Source: Streptomyces sp. GS7 (GTDB taxonomy: Bacteria > Actinomycetota > Actinomycetes > Streptomycetales > Streptomycetaceae). From it: DNA of 64,000 nucleotides. The translations under genes were made by a program, and so were the position numbers. Where the stretch lies: assembly GCF_009834125.1 (NCBI RefSeq), contig NZ_CP047146.1, positions 6,193,501-6,257,500 on the forward strand, read 5' to 3'. The notes below the pieces were generated by a model. It was not told the DNA's origin and searched no databases. It was given only the letters and a program-made list of their open reading frames with translations. Below are positions 1 to 7,708 of the stretch, piece by piece (within the stretch, counting starts at the first letter, position 1; each line of letters begins with the position of its first letter).

Positions 1-302
1 TCGTCGAGGGGGAGCATGCCGGACAGGCAGGCGCGCAGCACGGCCTGGGGCGTGGGCTCCTCGTCGAGGGCCTCGATGCGTTCGCGGATGCGGTCGGTGG
101 CCAGCCGGTTGATGTGCCGGAGGGCGAACAGCAGCATCTCGTCCTTGGTGCGGAAGTAGTGCTGGAGCCGGCCGAGCGAGATGCCGGCCTCGGCGGCGAC
201 ATCGCGCAGGCTGGCGCTGTCCATGCCCCGGGTGCTCGCGATCCGCCAGAGCGCCGCGGAGATCTCCTGCCGCCTGGCTTCGCGATCCACCTTCTTGGGC
301 AC
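1..302 (-). CDS. TetR-family transcriptional regulator (3' end outside window)
   Basis: Only the N-terminal ~100 residues are present; the gene runs off the left edge. The GTG start at 302 follows a GGGAGG ribosome site. Residues ~10-60 form a TetR-type helix-turn-helix: ALWRIASTRGMDSASLRDVAAEAGISLGR is split here as helix 2 around SLRDVAAEAG and recognition helix SLGRLQHYFRTKDEML. The ligand-binding domain is mostly missing, so the inducer cannot be guessed. It is divergent from the PH-domain membrane gene at 442, and a perfect palindrome lies between them, so autoregulation and control of 442-2522 is the natural inference. Confidence 0.85.
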   Translation of the reverse strand, partial: MPKKVDREARRQEISAALWRIASTRGMDSASLRDVAAEAGISLGRLQHYFRTKDEMLLFALRHINRLATDRIRERIEALDEEPTPQAVLRACLSGMLPLD

Positions 303-372
303 GGGCGGCCTCCCTTCGTTGTTGCGTGGTGCGGCCTGCCGTCACGCCGCCCGTCGGTGACCGGCCCGCTTT

Positions 373-398
373 TACAAGTCGCTTGTACCGTTATAACG
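373..398. promoter_or_regulatory. Palindromic operator candidate for the TetR gene
   Basis: Two adjacent perfect palindromes lie in the divergent intergenic region: TACAAG-TCG-CTTGTA at 373-387 and CGTTATAACG at 389-398. The sites are AT-richer than their surroundings. Arms of 6 nt with a short spacer are typical of TetR operators. Which protein binds is inference from position only. Confidence 0.55.
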
Positions 399-441
399 TA
401 CCGCCACTCAATACGTTTGACTTGGAAAACGGTGACCCCTC

Positions 442-960
442 ATGCCCGAGCACGCCGGCCCGCTGCTGCGCCCGCCCCGCCACCGCGTCGATCCCCGCGC
501 CCGCAGCTGGTGGCGGGTCCAGGCGCTGCTGACGCTCAGCGGCCCGATGCTGCTGACCGCGCTCGTGATGGCGGTGCTCTCGCTCCTGTTCTTCCCGAGC
601 GCGCTGTCATGGCTGGGGCCGCTGCTGCTGGTCGTGCTGGTACTGCCGGCGGTGGGCTATCTCGTGGTCATGCCGCGCTGGCGGTACGCGGTGCACGCCT
701 GGGAGCTGGGGGACCGCGCGGTCTACGCGGCGGGCGGCTGGCTCTGGCAGAAGCGGCGGATCGCGCCGCTGTCCCGGGTGCAGACCGTGGACACCGTGCG
801 CGGCCCGATACAGCGGCGGTACGGGCTGGCCACGGTGACCGTCACCACCGCCTCCACCGCGGGCGACATCAAGATCGCGGGCCTGTCGTGCGCGGACGCG
901 GAGAAGCTGTCCCGGCGGATCGGCGAGGTCGCGCAGGACGTGCCGGGTGATGCCGCGTGA
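442..960 (+). CDS. PH domain-containing membrane protein (YdbS-like)
   Basis: A 172-residue membrane protein. Two hydrophobic helices lie at about residues 27-50 and 57-77, followed by a bacterial PH domain (bPH2/DUF304) from ~85 to 160 containing the family-typical stretch RIAPLSRVQTVDTVRGPIQR. The stop codon overlaps the next start as GTGA, so it is translationally coupled to the larger three-PH-domain partner; this two-gene pair is the usual YdbS/YdbT arrangement. Members are thought to sit in the membrane and have been linked to resistance to antimicrobial peptides in Bacillus, but no substrate can be read from the sequence. The ATG at 442 is the first in the frame that leaves the operator region free. 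Confidence 0.85.
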   Translation: MPEHAGPLLRPPRHRVDPRARSWWRVQALLTLSGPMLLTALVMAVLSLLFFPSALSWLGPLLLVVLVLPAVGYLVVMPRWRYAVHAWELGDRAVYAAGGWLWQKRRIAPLSRVQTVDTVRGPIQRRYGLATVTVTTASTAGDIKIAGLSCADAEKLSRRIGEVAQDVPGDAA

Positions 961-2522
961 GCACCCCGCAGGGTCCCGGCCCGTACTCCGACTCACCGGC
1001 GGCCACCGCCGCCGCGCCCGCCCCCGAGTGGCGACGCCTGGACGCCCGTACGCTGCTGGTGCACTGCGGCTGGATGGGCGCGCCGCTCGGTTCGCTGGCG
1101 CTGACCGCACTGGCCACCGGCGGCCGGATCAGCCCCGGTGCCTGGATCACGCTCGCCGCCGTCGCCGCCTCGTTCGCCGTGGTCACCGCGCTCGGGCTGA
1201 TCCGCTGGGCCCGTACGGACTTCCGGGTCACCGGGGAGACCTTCGACGTGCGCAGCGGGCTGCTGACCCGGCGGCTGCGCAGCGTGCCGCTGCACCGCAT
1301 CCGCACCGTCGACCTGACCGCGACACCGCTGCACCGGCTGCTGGGGGTCACCGTCCTGCGGGCCGGTACGGCGGGCTCGGGGGAGAGCTCCGGCGAGCTG
1401 TCGCTGGAGGCCCTCACGGTGGCCGAGGCCGACCGGCTGCGTACGGAGCTGCTGGCGCGCGCGGGCGCCGGGGAGGTCGCCGAGGATCCGGTGCTGGCGC
1501 GGATCAGCTGGCGCTGGCTGCGGTACGCGCCGCTGACGTTCTGGGTCGTCGGCGGGGTGTTCGTGGCGGCCGGGTCGGTCTACCGGGCGCTGCACGAGAT
1601 GGGCATCGAGCCCTGGAAACTGGGCTTTGTGCAGCGGGCGTTCACCGAGTTCGGCAACGGGATGCTGTGGCTGACGATTCCCGCGGCGCTGCTGGCGGTC
1701 ATCGCCCTGGGGTCGGTGGGCGCGGTCGTCCTGTACATCGAGAACTGGTGGAGCTACTGCCTGGAGTGGTCCGACGCGCGGACGCTCCAGGTGCGGCGGG
1801 GGCTGCTCACCACCCGGTCGGTGACGATCGAGCGCGCCCGGCTGCGCGGGGTGCTGCTGCGCGAGCCGCTGCTGCTGCGGGCCGGCGGCGGGGCGACGGT
1901 CCGGGCGGTGGCGGGCGGCCTGGGCGACAAGGAGGAGAACCGCAAGCGCAGCGGGCTGCTGCCGCCGGCGCCCCGGGGGGAGGCGGTGCGGGTGGCGAGC
2001 GGGACGCTGTGCTCCCCGTTCCCCGACGCGGAGCCGCCGTACGGCCGGCAGGGCGTGCAGCTGCTGCCGCACCCGCGGGTCGCGTTGCGGCGGCGCCGGG
2101 TCCGCGGGCTGGTGTTCGCGGTGCTGCCGGGGACCGTCCTGCTCGCGGGTCTCGGAGCGGCGTTCACTCCCGTCCTGCTGCACGCGGCGTGGATCTACGC
2201 GGTGCTGAGCACGCCGGTCGTGCTGTGGCTGGCGCGGGACGCGTACCGGAATCTGGGGCACGGGATCGCCGGCCGCTACCTGGTCACCCGGTCGGGCACG
2301 TTCAGCCGGGACACCCTGGCCCTGCGGCGCGAGGCCGTCGTGGCCTGGACGCTGACCACGTCGCCGTTCACCCGCCGGACCGGCCTGGTCGCGCTCACCG
2401 CGGCGGTCGCGGCGGGCGAGGACGGCTATCGGATTCCGGACCTCGCGGAAGCCGACGCTCCGGGATTCGCGGCGGCGGTGGCACCGGGGATCCTGGACGA
2501 GTTCCTGGTGCACCCGTCCTGA
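957..2522 (+). CDS. Multi-PH-domain membrane protein (YdbT-like)
   Basis: A 521-residue partner of the preceding gene, starting at the GTG of the GTGA overlap. Hydrophobic segments near residues 40-85, 185-205, 230-260 and 385-430 alternate with three bPH2 domains. Each PH domain starts with the pattern 'V-x-SG-x-[LF]-xR': VRSGLLTRRLRSVPLHRIR, VRRGLLTTRSVTIERARLR and VTRSGTFSRDTLALRREAV. Length and three-domain layout match YdbT. Function is unknown beyond membrane association; the two proteins probably act together. Confidence 0.85.
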   Translation: MSTPQGPGPYSDSPAATAAAPAPEWRRLDARTLLVHCGWMGAPLGSLALTALATGGRISPGAWITLAAVAASFAVVTALGLIRWARTDFRVTGETFDVRSGLLTRRLRSVPLHRIRTVDLTATPLHRLLGVTVLRAGTAGSGESSGELSLEALTVAEADRLRTELLARAGAGEVAEDPVLARISWRWLRYAPLTFWVVGGVFVAAGSVYRALHEMGIEPWKLGFVQRAFTEFGNGMLWLTIPAALLAVIALGSVGAVVLYIENWWSYCLEWSDARTLQVRRGLLTTRSVTIERARLRGVLLREPLLLRAGGGATVRAVAGGLGDKEENRKRSGLLPPAPRGEAVRVASGTLCSPFPDAEPPYGRQGVQLLPHPRVALRRRRVRGLVFAVLPGTVLLAGLGAAFTPVLLHAAWIYAVLSTPVVLWLARDAYRNLGHGIAGRYLVTRSGTFSRDTLALRREAVVAWTLTTSPFTRRTGLVALTAAVAAGEDGYRIPDLAEADAPGFAAAVAPGILDEFLVHPS

Positions 2523-2671
2523 CGGAGATCCGGATTGCGGGGTTCCGGACGATCTCGGCCGGCATGACGCAGATCACACCCCTGTCGCGTGCACGGCAGG
2601 CGCGGGCACAGCGTCCTACTGGATGACCGTGCCCATGACCCGTGCGCCGACAGCCGTGAGGAGCAGCCGCG

Positions 2672-3085
2672 ATGAACACCGCCATCGACCAAGCCGTCCA
2701 GGTCCGCCTCCTCGCGACCTCGCTCGGCTCGCATGCGGTGCCCGCGGTGCTGCACTACCAGCGCGCCGATCCGCTGGCGGTGCGGATGTCCTTCCCACCG
2801 GAGATCTCGCTCGACGGCGCCGCGGTGGACTGGGCGTTCGCGCGTGAACTGCTCGCCGAGGGGCTGCGGATGCCGGCCGGCCGGGGCGACGTACGGGTGC
2901 GGCCGTCGGGTCCGGAGCGCACGGTGATGGAGTTCCACGCGGACGAGGGCATCGCCATGGTCCAGCTGAGGACGGAGGACGTCCGGCGGTTCCTGGCCCG
3001 CTCGTACGAGGCGGTGCCGGCCGGACGCGAGCAGGAGTACCTGGGCGTGGAGCGCGGGCTGGCGGAGCTGTTCGGCTCGGCGTGA
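2672..3085 (+). CDS. SsgA-family sporulation/cell-division regulator
   Basis: A 137-residue SsgA-like protein (SALP). The family pattern is visible along the whole chain: N-terminal LRLL-type strand, then ADPLAVRMSF, VDWAFARELLAEGL, GRGDVRVRPSG and a C-terminal Phe/Leu-rich helix (RRFLARSYEAVP-AGREQEYL). SALPs are restricted to morphologically complex actinobacteria, where they control septum placement and spore maturation; which of SsgA-G this corresponds to cannot be decided here. It begins with ATG 2672 after GAGGAGC. It is a single gene and faces the deacetylase across a long shared hairpin. Confidence 0.85.
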   Translation: MNTAIDQAVQVRLLATSLGSHAVPAVLHYQRADPLAVRMSFPPEISLDGAAVDWAFARELLAEGLRMPAGRGDVRVRPSGPERTVMEFHADEGIAMVQLRTEDVRRFLARSYEAVPAGREQEYLGVERGLAELFGSA

Positions 3086-3143
3086 CGGGCCGCTCCCGTC
3101 GGGGCACGGCGGCGAACGGGGACCGCTGAGGCGGAGTTCGCCC

Positions 3144-3204
3144 GCTGGTACGGATATGCGGAACGGGCCGGTGTCACCGGCCCGTTCCGCATATCCGTAC
3201 CAGC
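3144..3204. terminator. Very long bidirectional terminator hairpin
   Basis: A perfect inverted repeat of about 28-29 bp per arm (3144-3172 and 3176-3204), loop of 3-5 nt, placed between the convergent SsgA-like gene and the polysaccharide deacetylase gene. No mismatch is seen. It would terminate both transcripts. Confidence 0.8.
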
Positions 3205-3248
3205 CGCGGTGCGCCGGCCGCCCGGCCCCGCGCACCGTCCGCCGGGAG

Positions 3249-4043
3249 CTACCGCTGCGGGAAGCCGAAGCCGTAGCCCTGCTGCTTCATCCACGGCAGC
3301 AGGCTGTCCAGGGACGCGACCGTCCGGGCGCGGTTTCCGCCGCCGTCGTGGAAGAGGACGGTCGGGCCGTTGCGGAGTTCGCCGCGGACGGTCGCCTCTA
3401 TCTTGGCGACGCTGCCGCCTTCGAAGTCCTTGCTGTCGACGTTCCAGCCCAGCGGGCGCATGCCGTGATCGGCGGCCAGCTTGCGGCTGTACGGGGTGAA
3501 GGCGCCGCCCGGGGCGCGGTAGTAGTCGACCTTGGCGCCGCCCGCCGCGTCCTCGATCATCTTCTGGGCGCCGAGTATCTGCTCGGACTGGTACTTCTCC
3601 GACCGGTGGTCCATGGCGGTGTTGTGGCTGACGGTGTGGTCGCAGAGCCGGTGCCCGCCGGCGACCACCTTCTTGACGAGGTCGGGGTGCGCCTTGGCCT
3701 GCGGACCGATCATGCAGAAGGTCGCCTTGACGTCGTACTTCTTCAGGACCGCCAGCACCTTCGGGGTCCAGACCGGGTCCGGGCCGTCGTCGATGGTGAT
3801 GTTCAGGCTGCGGCCCGGGCGGTCCGAGGCGTGCACGATCGACGGGTCGACGGGTGCGCTGCGGGCCGGCTGGGCGGCCTTCGCGGCATCAACGGTGTCG
3901 GCCTCGGCCTTGGCGGTGGCACCGGGCTGGAGGAAGGCGAAGGCCCCCGCAACCGCCAGTGACGCCACGGCCGCCGTGGTCACGCCGATGATGCCGCTCT
4001 CTATCCCGAAGAACCGCCGTCCCGCCCCGAAGCGCCCTGCCAT
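3249..4043 (-). CDS. Secreted/membrane-anchored polysaccharide deacetylase (NodB homology)
   Basis: A 264-residue protein from the ATG at 4043. A frame-open extension to 4139 is less likely because the Arg-rich MAGRF start followed by the hydrophobic helix at ~20-38 forms a normal export signal or anchor. The catalytic NodB domain has motif 1 TIDDGPDP (metal and base Asp), motif 2 DHTVSHNT (metal His), motif 3 RAPGG and the late motif VLFHDGGG. Members of this carbohydrate-esterase family 4 remove N- or O-acetyl groups from peptidoglycan or chitin-like polymers. Both metal-binding His and the Asp are intact, so it should be active. Confidence 0.9.
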   Translation of the reverse strand: MAGRFGAGRRFFGIESGIIGVTTAAVASLAVAGAFAFLQPGATAKAEADTVDAAKAAQPARSAPVDPSIVHASDRPGRSLNITIDDGPDPVWTPKVLAVLKKYDVKATFCMIGPQAKAHPDLVKKVVAGGHRLCDHTVSHNTAMDHRSEKYQSEQILGAQKMIEDAAGGAKVDYYRAPGGAFTPYSRKLAADHGMRPLGWNVDSKDFEGGSVAKIEATVRGELRNGPTVLFHDGGGNRARTVASLDSLLPWMKQQGYGFGFPQR

Positions 4044-4200
4044 GTTCGATCCCGCCCTCGTATGCTCTGCTGGTCTGCCTACCTCGGCGGCGGTGCCTGC
4101 GCCCTCGCACTGTCGCCGCCCACACCCCCACAGATGCACAGGACTCGGGACAGGATGCGCCTGTTACGGATCCATCATGAAACTTATTGATACTGGACCC

Positions 4201-4905
4201 ATGCCACGAGTACTTCTGATCGAGGACGACGCCGCCGTGCGGGACGGAGTGAGCCTCGCACTGCGGCGGCGCGGCCACGAGGTGGCGGCGGCTGCGAGCG
4301 GCGAGGAAGGGCTGGCGTCACTGCCTGGCTTCCGCCCTGACATCGTACTGCTGGACCTGATGCTGCCGGGTAAAGACGGCTTCGAGATCTGCCGGCTGAT
4401 CCGCGCCGAGCGGCAGTTGCCGATCATCATGCTCACCGCCCGCGGCGACGACCTCGACGTGGTGCTCGGGCTGGAGGCCGGTGCCGACGACTACATCGTC
4501 AAGCCGGCCCGCGGCGAGGTCCTGGAGGCCCGGATCCGCGCGGTGCTGCGGCGTACGGCACTGCCCGCCGACGGCGCCCCGGCCATCGAGCCGGGGCCCT
4601 CTCCTGTGGAGACCTACGGCGAACTGGCCATCGACCGGGCCGGTCTGGTCGTCACCAAGGGCGGCCAGGACCTGGCGCTGGCGCCGTCCGAGATGAAGCT
4701 GCTGCTGTTCCTCTCCGCGACCCCGGGACAGGTCTTCAGCCGCCAGCAACTGCTGGAGCACGTCTGGGAGCACAGCTACCACGGCGACGCGCGGCTGGTG
4801 GACGCCTGTGTGATGCGGCTGCGGACGAAGATAGAGGACGTCCCGCGCAGCCCCCGCTACGTCCAGACCGTCCGCGGGTTCGGCTACCGCTTCGGGCCAC
4901 TGTGA
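4201..4905 (+). CDS. OmpR/PhoB-family response regulator
   Basis: A 234-residue protein. The receiver domain (1-115) has the acidic pair ED-D at 9-11, phospho-acceptor Asp52 in LLDLMLPG, Thr in MLTAR and Lys in IVKPA. The winged-helix DNA-binding domain (~140-232) ends with DACVMRLRTKIE and VRGFGYRF. An in-frame ATG at 4177 would add eight residues; 4201 is chosen because receiver domains usually start there, but neither start has a clear ribosome site. The stop overlaps the kinase start as GTGA. The sequence resembles CseB, but no sigE gene is next to it. Confidence 0.88.
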   Translation: MPRVLLIEDDAAVRDGVSLALRRRGHEVAAAASGEEGLASLPGFRPDIVLLDLMLPGKDGFEICRLIRAERQLPIIMLTARGDDLDVVLGLEAGADDYIVKPARGEVLEARIRAVLRRTALPADGAPAIEPGPSPVETYGELAIDRAGLVVTKGGQDLALAPSEMKLLLFLSATPGQVFSRQQLLEHVWEHSYHGDARLVDACVMRLRTKIEDVPRSPRYVQTVRGFGYRFGPL

Positions 4906-6566
4906 ACCGCACGGGCCGCCCGGGGCGCCTGGGCCGTCTGCTGCCGGCGCTCTCCGTGCCGCGCGGACTGCGGGCCCGGCTCGTGGTGGCGTTCCTGCTC
5001 GTGGCCGCGGTCAGTGCGCTGACCACCGCGGGGCTGACCTACCGCGAGGCCCGCAACGCCATCCTCCAGCGGTCCCAGGACGGGGCGGTCAACGACCTGC
5101 GCGCCCAGGTCAATTCGCTGGCACCGGAGCTGGCGGTGCCGCCGTCCCAGTCGGACCTGGACTTCTTCCGGGTGCAGCTGGAGCGGTCGGGGAAGTCCCG
5201 CGACTGGGACATCACCGTGCATTACAACGGCGTCCCGGACAGTGACCAGGGCGGGCTGCGGCGCGAGATGGCGGTGCCGACGGACTTCAAGAACTCGGTG
5301 GAGAAGCGCCGGGTGCCGGTCTTCCAGCGCATCGACCGCGACGGCGACCCCTGGCTGCTGATCGGGATGCCGGTGCGCCAGTCGGACGGTGCGGCGTCCG
5401 CGCTGACGGTGTACGCGCAGCTGCCGCTGAGCGCCGAGGAGGCCAATGTCGAGGCGCTGGTGAGCGCCGCGCGCGGCGGCGCACTGCCGGCGTTCGCGCT
5501 GGCCGTGATATTGCCGCTGGTCGCGGCGCGCGGGGTGCTGCGGCCCGTACGGGGTCTGCGGCAGGCCGCCGGGCGGATCGCCGAGGGCAAGCTGGACACC
5601 CGCCTGGAGGTCAAGGGCGCCGACGAACTCGCGGATCTGTCCAGGACGTTCAACGACATGGCGGCGCGGCTGGAGGAGAGCATGGCCGAGCTGCGCCGGA
5701 TGGAGGCGAACTCCCGGCGGTTCGCGGCCGATGTCTCGCACGAGCTGCGCACGCCGCTGGCGGCGATGGCGGCGGTCACCGACGTGCTGGACGAGGACGC
5801 CGACTCACTGGACCCGGACACCGCCTCCGCGGTCCGGCTGATCAGCCAGGAGACCGGGAAGCTGGTGCGGATGGTGGAGGACCTGATGGAGGTCTCGCGG
5901 TTCGACGCCGGGGCCGCGGCGCTCCATCTGGACGAGGTCGATGTCGCCGAGACGATCCGCAAGACCCTCCAGGCCAGGGCCTGGCAGCAGCGGGTCGCGG
6001 CCGAGCTGGCGGCCGACGTGCGGGCCCGGCTCGACCCCCGGCGGCTGGACGTGGTGGTCGCCAATCTCGTCGGCAACGCCCTGCACCACGGCGGGGAGCC
6101 GGTCCGGGTGGTGCTGCACGCGCCGGAGCCCGGCGCCGGCCGGCTGCTGATCGAGATCCGCGACAGCGGCCCCGGGATCGCCCCCGAGGTGCTGCCGCAC
6201 GTCTTCGACCGCTTCTACAAGGCGGACTCGGCGCGCGCCCGGTCGGAGGGCAGCGGGCTGGGGCTGGCCATCGCGCAGGAGAACGTCCGACTGCACGGCG
6301 GCACGCTGCGCGCCGCCAACTCCCCCGACGGCGGTGCGGTGTTCACCGTGGAGCTGCCGGTGCGGCCGGCCCCGGTACGGGACGACACCGCACCGGACGG
6401 CGCCGCACCGGACGGGGCGACACCGGACGGTTCGCCGGGGGCGGACCGCCCGACCGCCGGCGGGCCCCCCGCCGGCGGCGACCGTGTGGACACCGCGCAG
6501 GACGACCAGGAAGACGGCCCGGCGGGCGAGCGCCCCGCGGCCGGGAAAGAGAACGACACCGCATGA
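4902..6566 (+). CDS. Membrane sensor histidine kinase
   Basis: A 554-residue kinase translated from the GTG of the GTGA overlap. There is a first membrane helix at ~26-47, an extracytoplasmic sensor of ~140 residues, a second helix at ~193-212, HAMP to ~265, a HisKA box FAADVSHELRTPL with the phospho-His near 282, and a HATPase domain with N-box NLVGNALHHG, G1 DSGPGIAP and G2 GSGLGLAIA. The C-terminal 75 residues are a low-complexity tail with short DNA repeats coding for APDGA-type units, absent from most kinases. Partner of the preceding regulator; the following lipoprotein suggests envelope sensing. Confidence 0.88.
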   Translation: MNRTGRPGRLGRLLPALSVPRGLRARLVVAFLLVAAVSALTTAGLTYREARNAILQRSQDGAVNDLRAQVNSLAPELAVPPSQSDLDFFRVQLERSGKSRDWDITVHYNGVPDSDQGGLRREMAVPTDFKNSVEKRRVPVFQRIDRDGDPWLLIGMPVRQSDGAASALTVYAQLPLSAEEANVEALVSAARGGALPAFALAVILPLVAARGVLRPVRGLRQAAGRIAEGKLDTRLEVKGADELADLSRTFNDMAARLEESMAELRRMEANSRRFAADVSHELRTPLAAMAAVTDVLDEDADSLDPDTASAVRLISQETGKLVRMVEDLMEVSRFDAGAAALHLDEVDVAETIRKTLQARAWQQRVAAELAADVRARLDPRRLDVVVANLVGNALHHGGEPVRVVLHAPEPGAGRLLIEIRDSGPGIAPEVLPHVFDRFYKADSARARSEGSGLGLAIAQENVRLHGGTLRAANSPDGGAVFTVELPVRPAPVRDDTAPDGAAPDGATPDGSPGADRPTAGGPPAGGDRVDTAQDDQEDGPAGERPAAGKENDTA

Positions 6567-7195
6567 CCGCCCTCCGTACCGTGATCGCCCGCCGCGCCGT
6601 GCCCGCCACGAGGGCCCGGCGGATCGTCCTGGGCACCCTGGGCGCCGTGCTCGCCGGGGTGCTGGCCGGCTGCGGTATCGAGCCCACCGACGTCATCGAC
6701 GCCGGTGAACCGGCGACCGGCGTCAAGTCCCCGGGCCGGCCCGCGGACAATGTCCAGCTGTTCTTCTACGGCCCGTCCGGGCTGCGCTCGGCGACCCGCC
6801 CGGCGAAGGCTCCGGTGGACCCCGGGGAGGCGATCCAGCTGCTGATGCAGGGGCCGAACCACGCCGAGCGGATGCGCGGACTCTCCAGTGTGGTGCCGAA
6901 GTTCCCGGGGCCGGTGACCGCCGACACCGGTCCGGGCACGGTCGTGATCACCCTGCCGGTGAACGCCAAGCTGCTGGACCCGGCCTCGATGAACCAGCTG
7001 GTGTGCACCGCCGCCAACGCCCGGGTCCCCGGCAACAAGCCGCCGGGCCAGGTCGTCGTGACCCTGGTGGGCGGGAGCGTCCGGGTCGGCCCGATGGTGT
7101 GCGGCGGCAACAACGCCTTCCCGGTGGTGCAGCCGACCCCGACCGACACCGGCGGGACCGGGGGTGTCGCCGGCAGCCCGAGCCCGGCCAGCTGA
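6563..7195 (+). CDS. GerMN-domain lipoprotein
   Basis: A 210-residue protein overlapping the kinase stop (ATGA). A type II signal peptide ends at lipobox LAGC with acylated Cys37. Residues ~60-185 match the GerMN fold: DNVQLFFYGPSG, AIQLLMQGPN and a Cys-containing C-terminal strand. A Pro/Thr/Ser tail follows. By analogy with CseA and other kinase-linked lipoproteins, it probably sits on the outer face of the membrane and modulates the kinase; this is inferred from operon position. Confidence 0.82.
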   Translation: MTALRTVIARRAVPATRARRIVLGTLGAVLAGVLAGCGIEPTDVIDAGEPATGVKSPGRPADNVQLFFYGPSGLRSATRPAKAPVDPGEAIQLLMQGPNHAERMRGLSSVVPKFPGPVTADTGPGTVVITLPVNAKLLDPASMNQLVCTAANARVPGNKPPGQVVVTLVGGSVRVGPMVCGGNNAFPVVQPTPTDTGGTGGVAGSPSPAS

Positions 7196-7269
7196 CCTCC
7201 GGCGGAGCCCGTCGCGCTACGGTGGGGACGAGGACCGAACCGGCCCCGCACTCTCGGGAGACGCACACG

Positions 7270-7671
7270 ATGACCGAGCGCAAACCCCCGGGTATCAGCT
7301 TCGAGAGCTGGACCGACAAGCAGATCCGCGAGGCGGCCGAGCGCGGCGCGTTCGAAGATCTCGACGGGTTCGGCAAGCCCCTCCCCCACCTCGACCGGCC
7401 CTATGACGAGATGTGGTGGATCAAGGAGAAGATGAGCCGCGAGCACCTCTCGCTGCTGCCGGCGAGCCTGGCGTTGCGCAAGGAGGCCGAGGACGCGCTG
7501 GCCGCCGCCGACCGGGCGCCGAGCGAGGCCGCGCTGCGCCGGATCCTGACGGAGATCAACGACCGGATCCGGGCGGCGCTGGCCGCGCCGCTGGACGGGC
7601 CGCCGCTCAACCTCGTCCCGTTCGACATCGACGAGCTGGCCGCCAAGTGGCGTGAGCAGCAGGGGAGTTGA
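7270..7671 (+). CDS. DUF1992 / DnaJ-homologue-C28-like protein
   Basis: A 133-residue soluble protein with the diagnostic DUF1992 start: ERKPPGISFESWTDKQIREA, then GAFEDLDGFGKPLP and a helical C-terminal half ending VPFDIDELAAKW. ATG 7270 follows a GGGAG ribosome site. The family is widespread and of unknown biochemical function. It is separate from the two-component operon. Confidence 0.85.
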   Translation: MTERKPPGISFESWTDKQIREAAERGAFEDLDGFGKPLPHLDRPYDEMWWIKEKMSREHLSLLPASLALRKEAEDALAAADRAPSEAALRRILTEINDRIRAALAAPLDGPPLNLVPFDIDELAAKWREQQGS

Positions 7672-7679
7672 GCGGCTCA

Positions 7680-7708
7680 GGCGCCCGCTTCAGGGCTTGG
7701 CGGGCGCC
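7680..7708. terminator. Terminator hairpin between convergent genes
   Basis: Arms GGCGCCCGC (7680-7688) and GCGGGCGCC (7700-7708) around an 11-nt loop. It overlaps the last codons of the minus-strand gene and lies 8 nt after the DUF1992 stop, so it can serve both. Confidence 0.6.
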
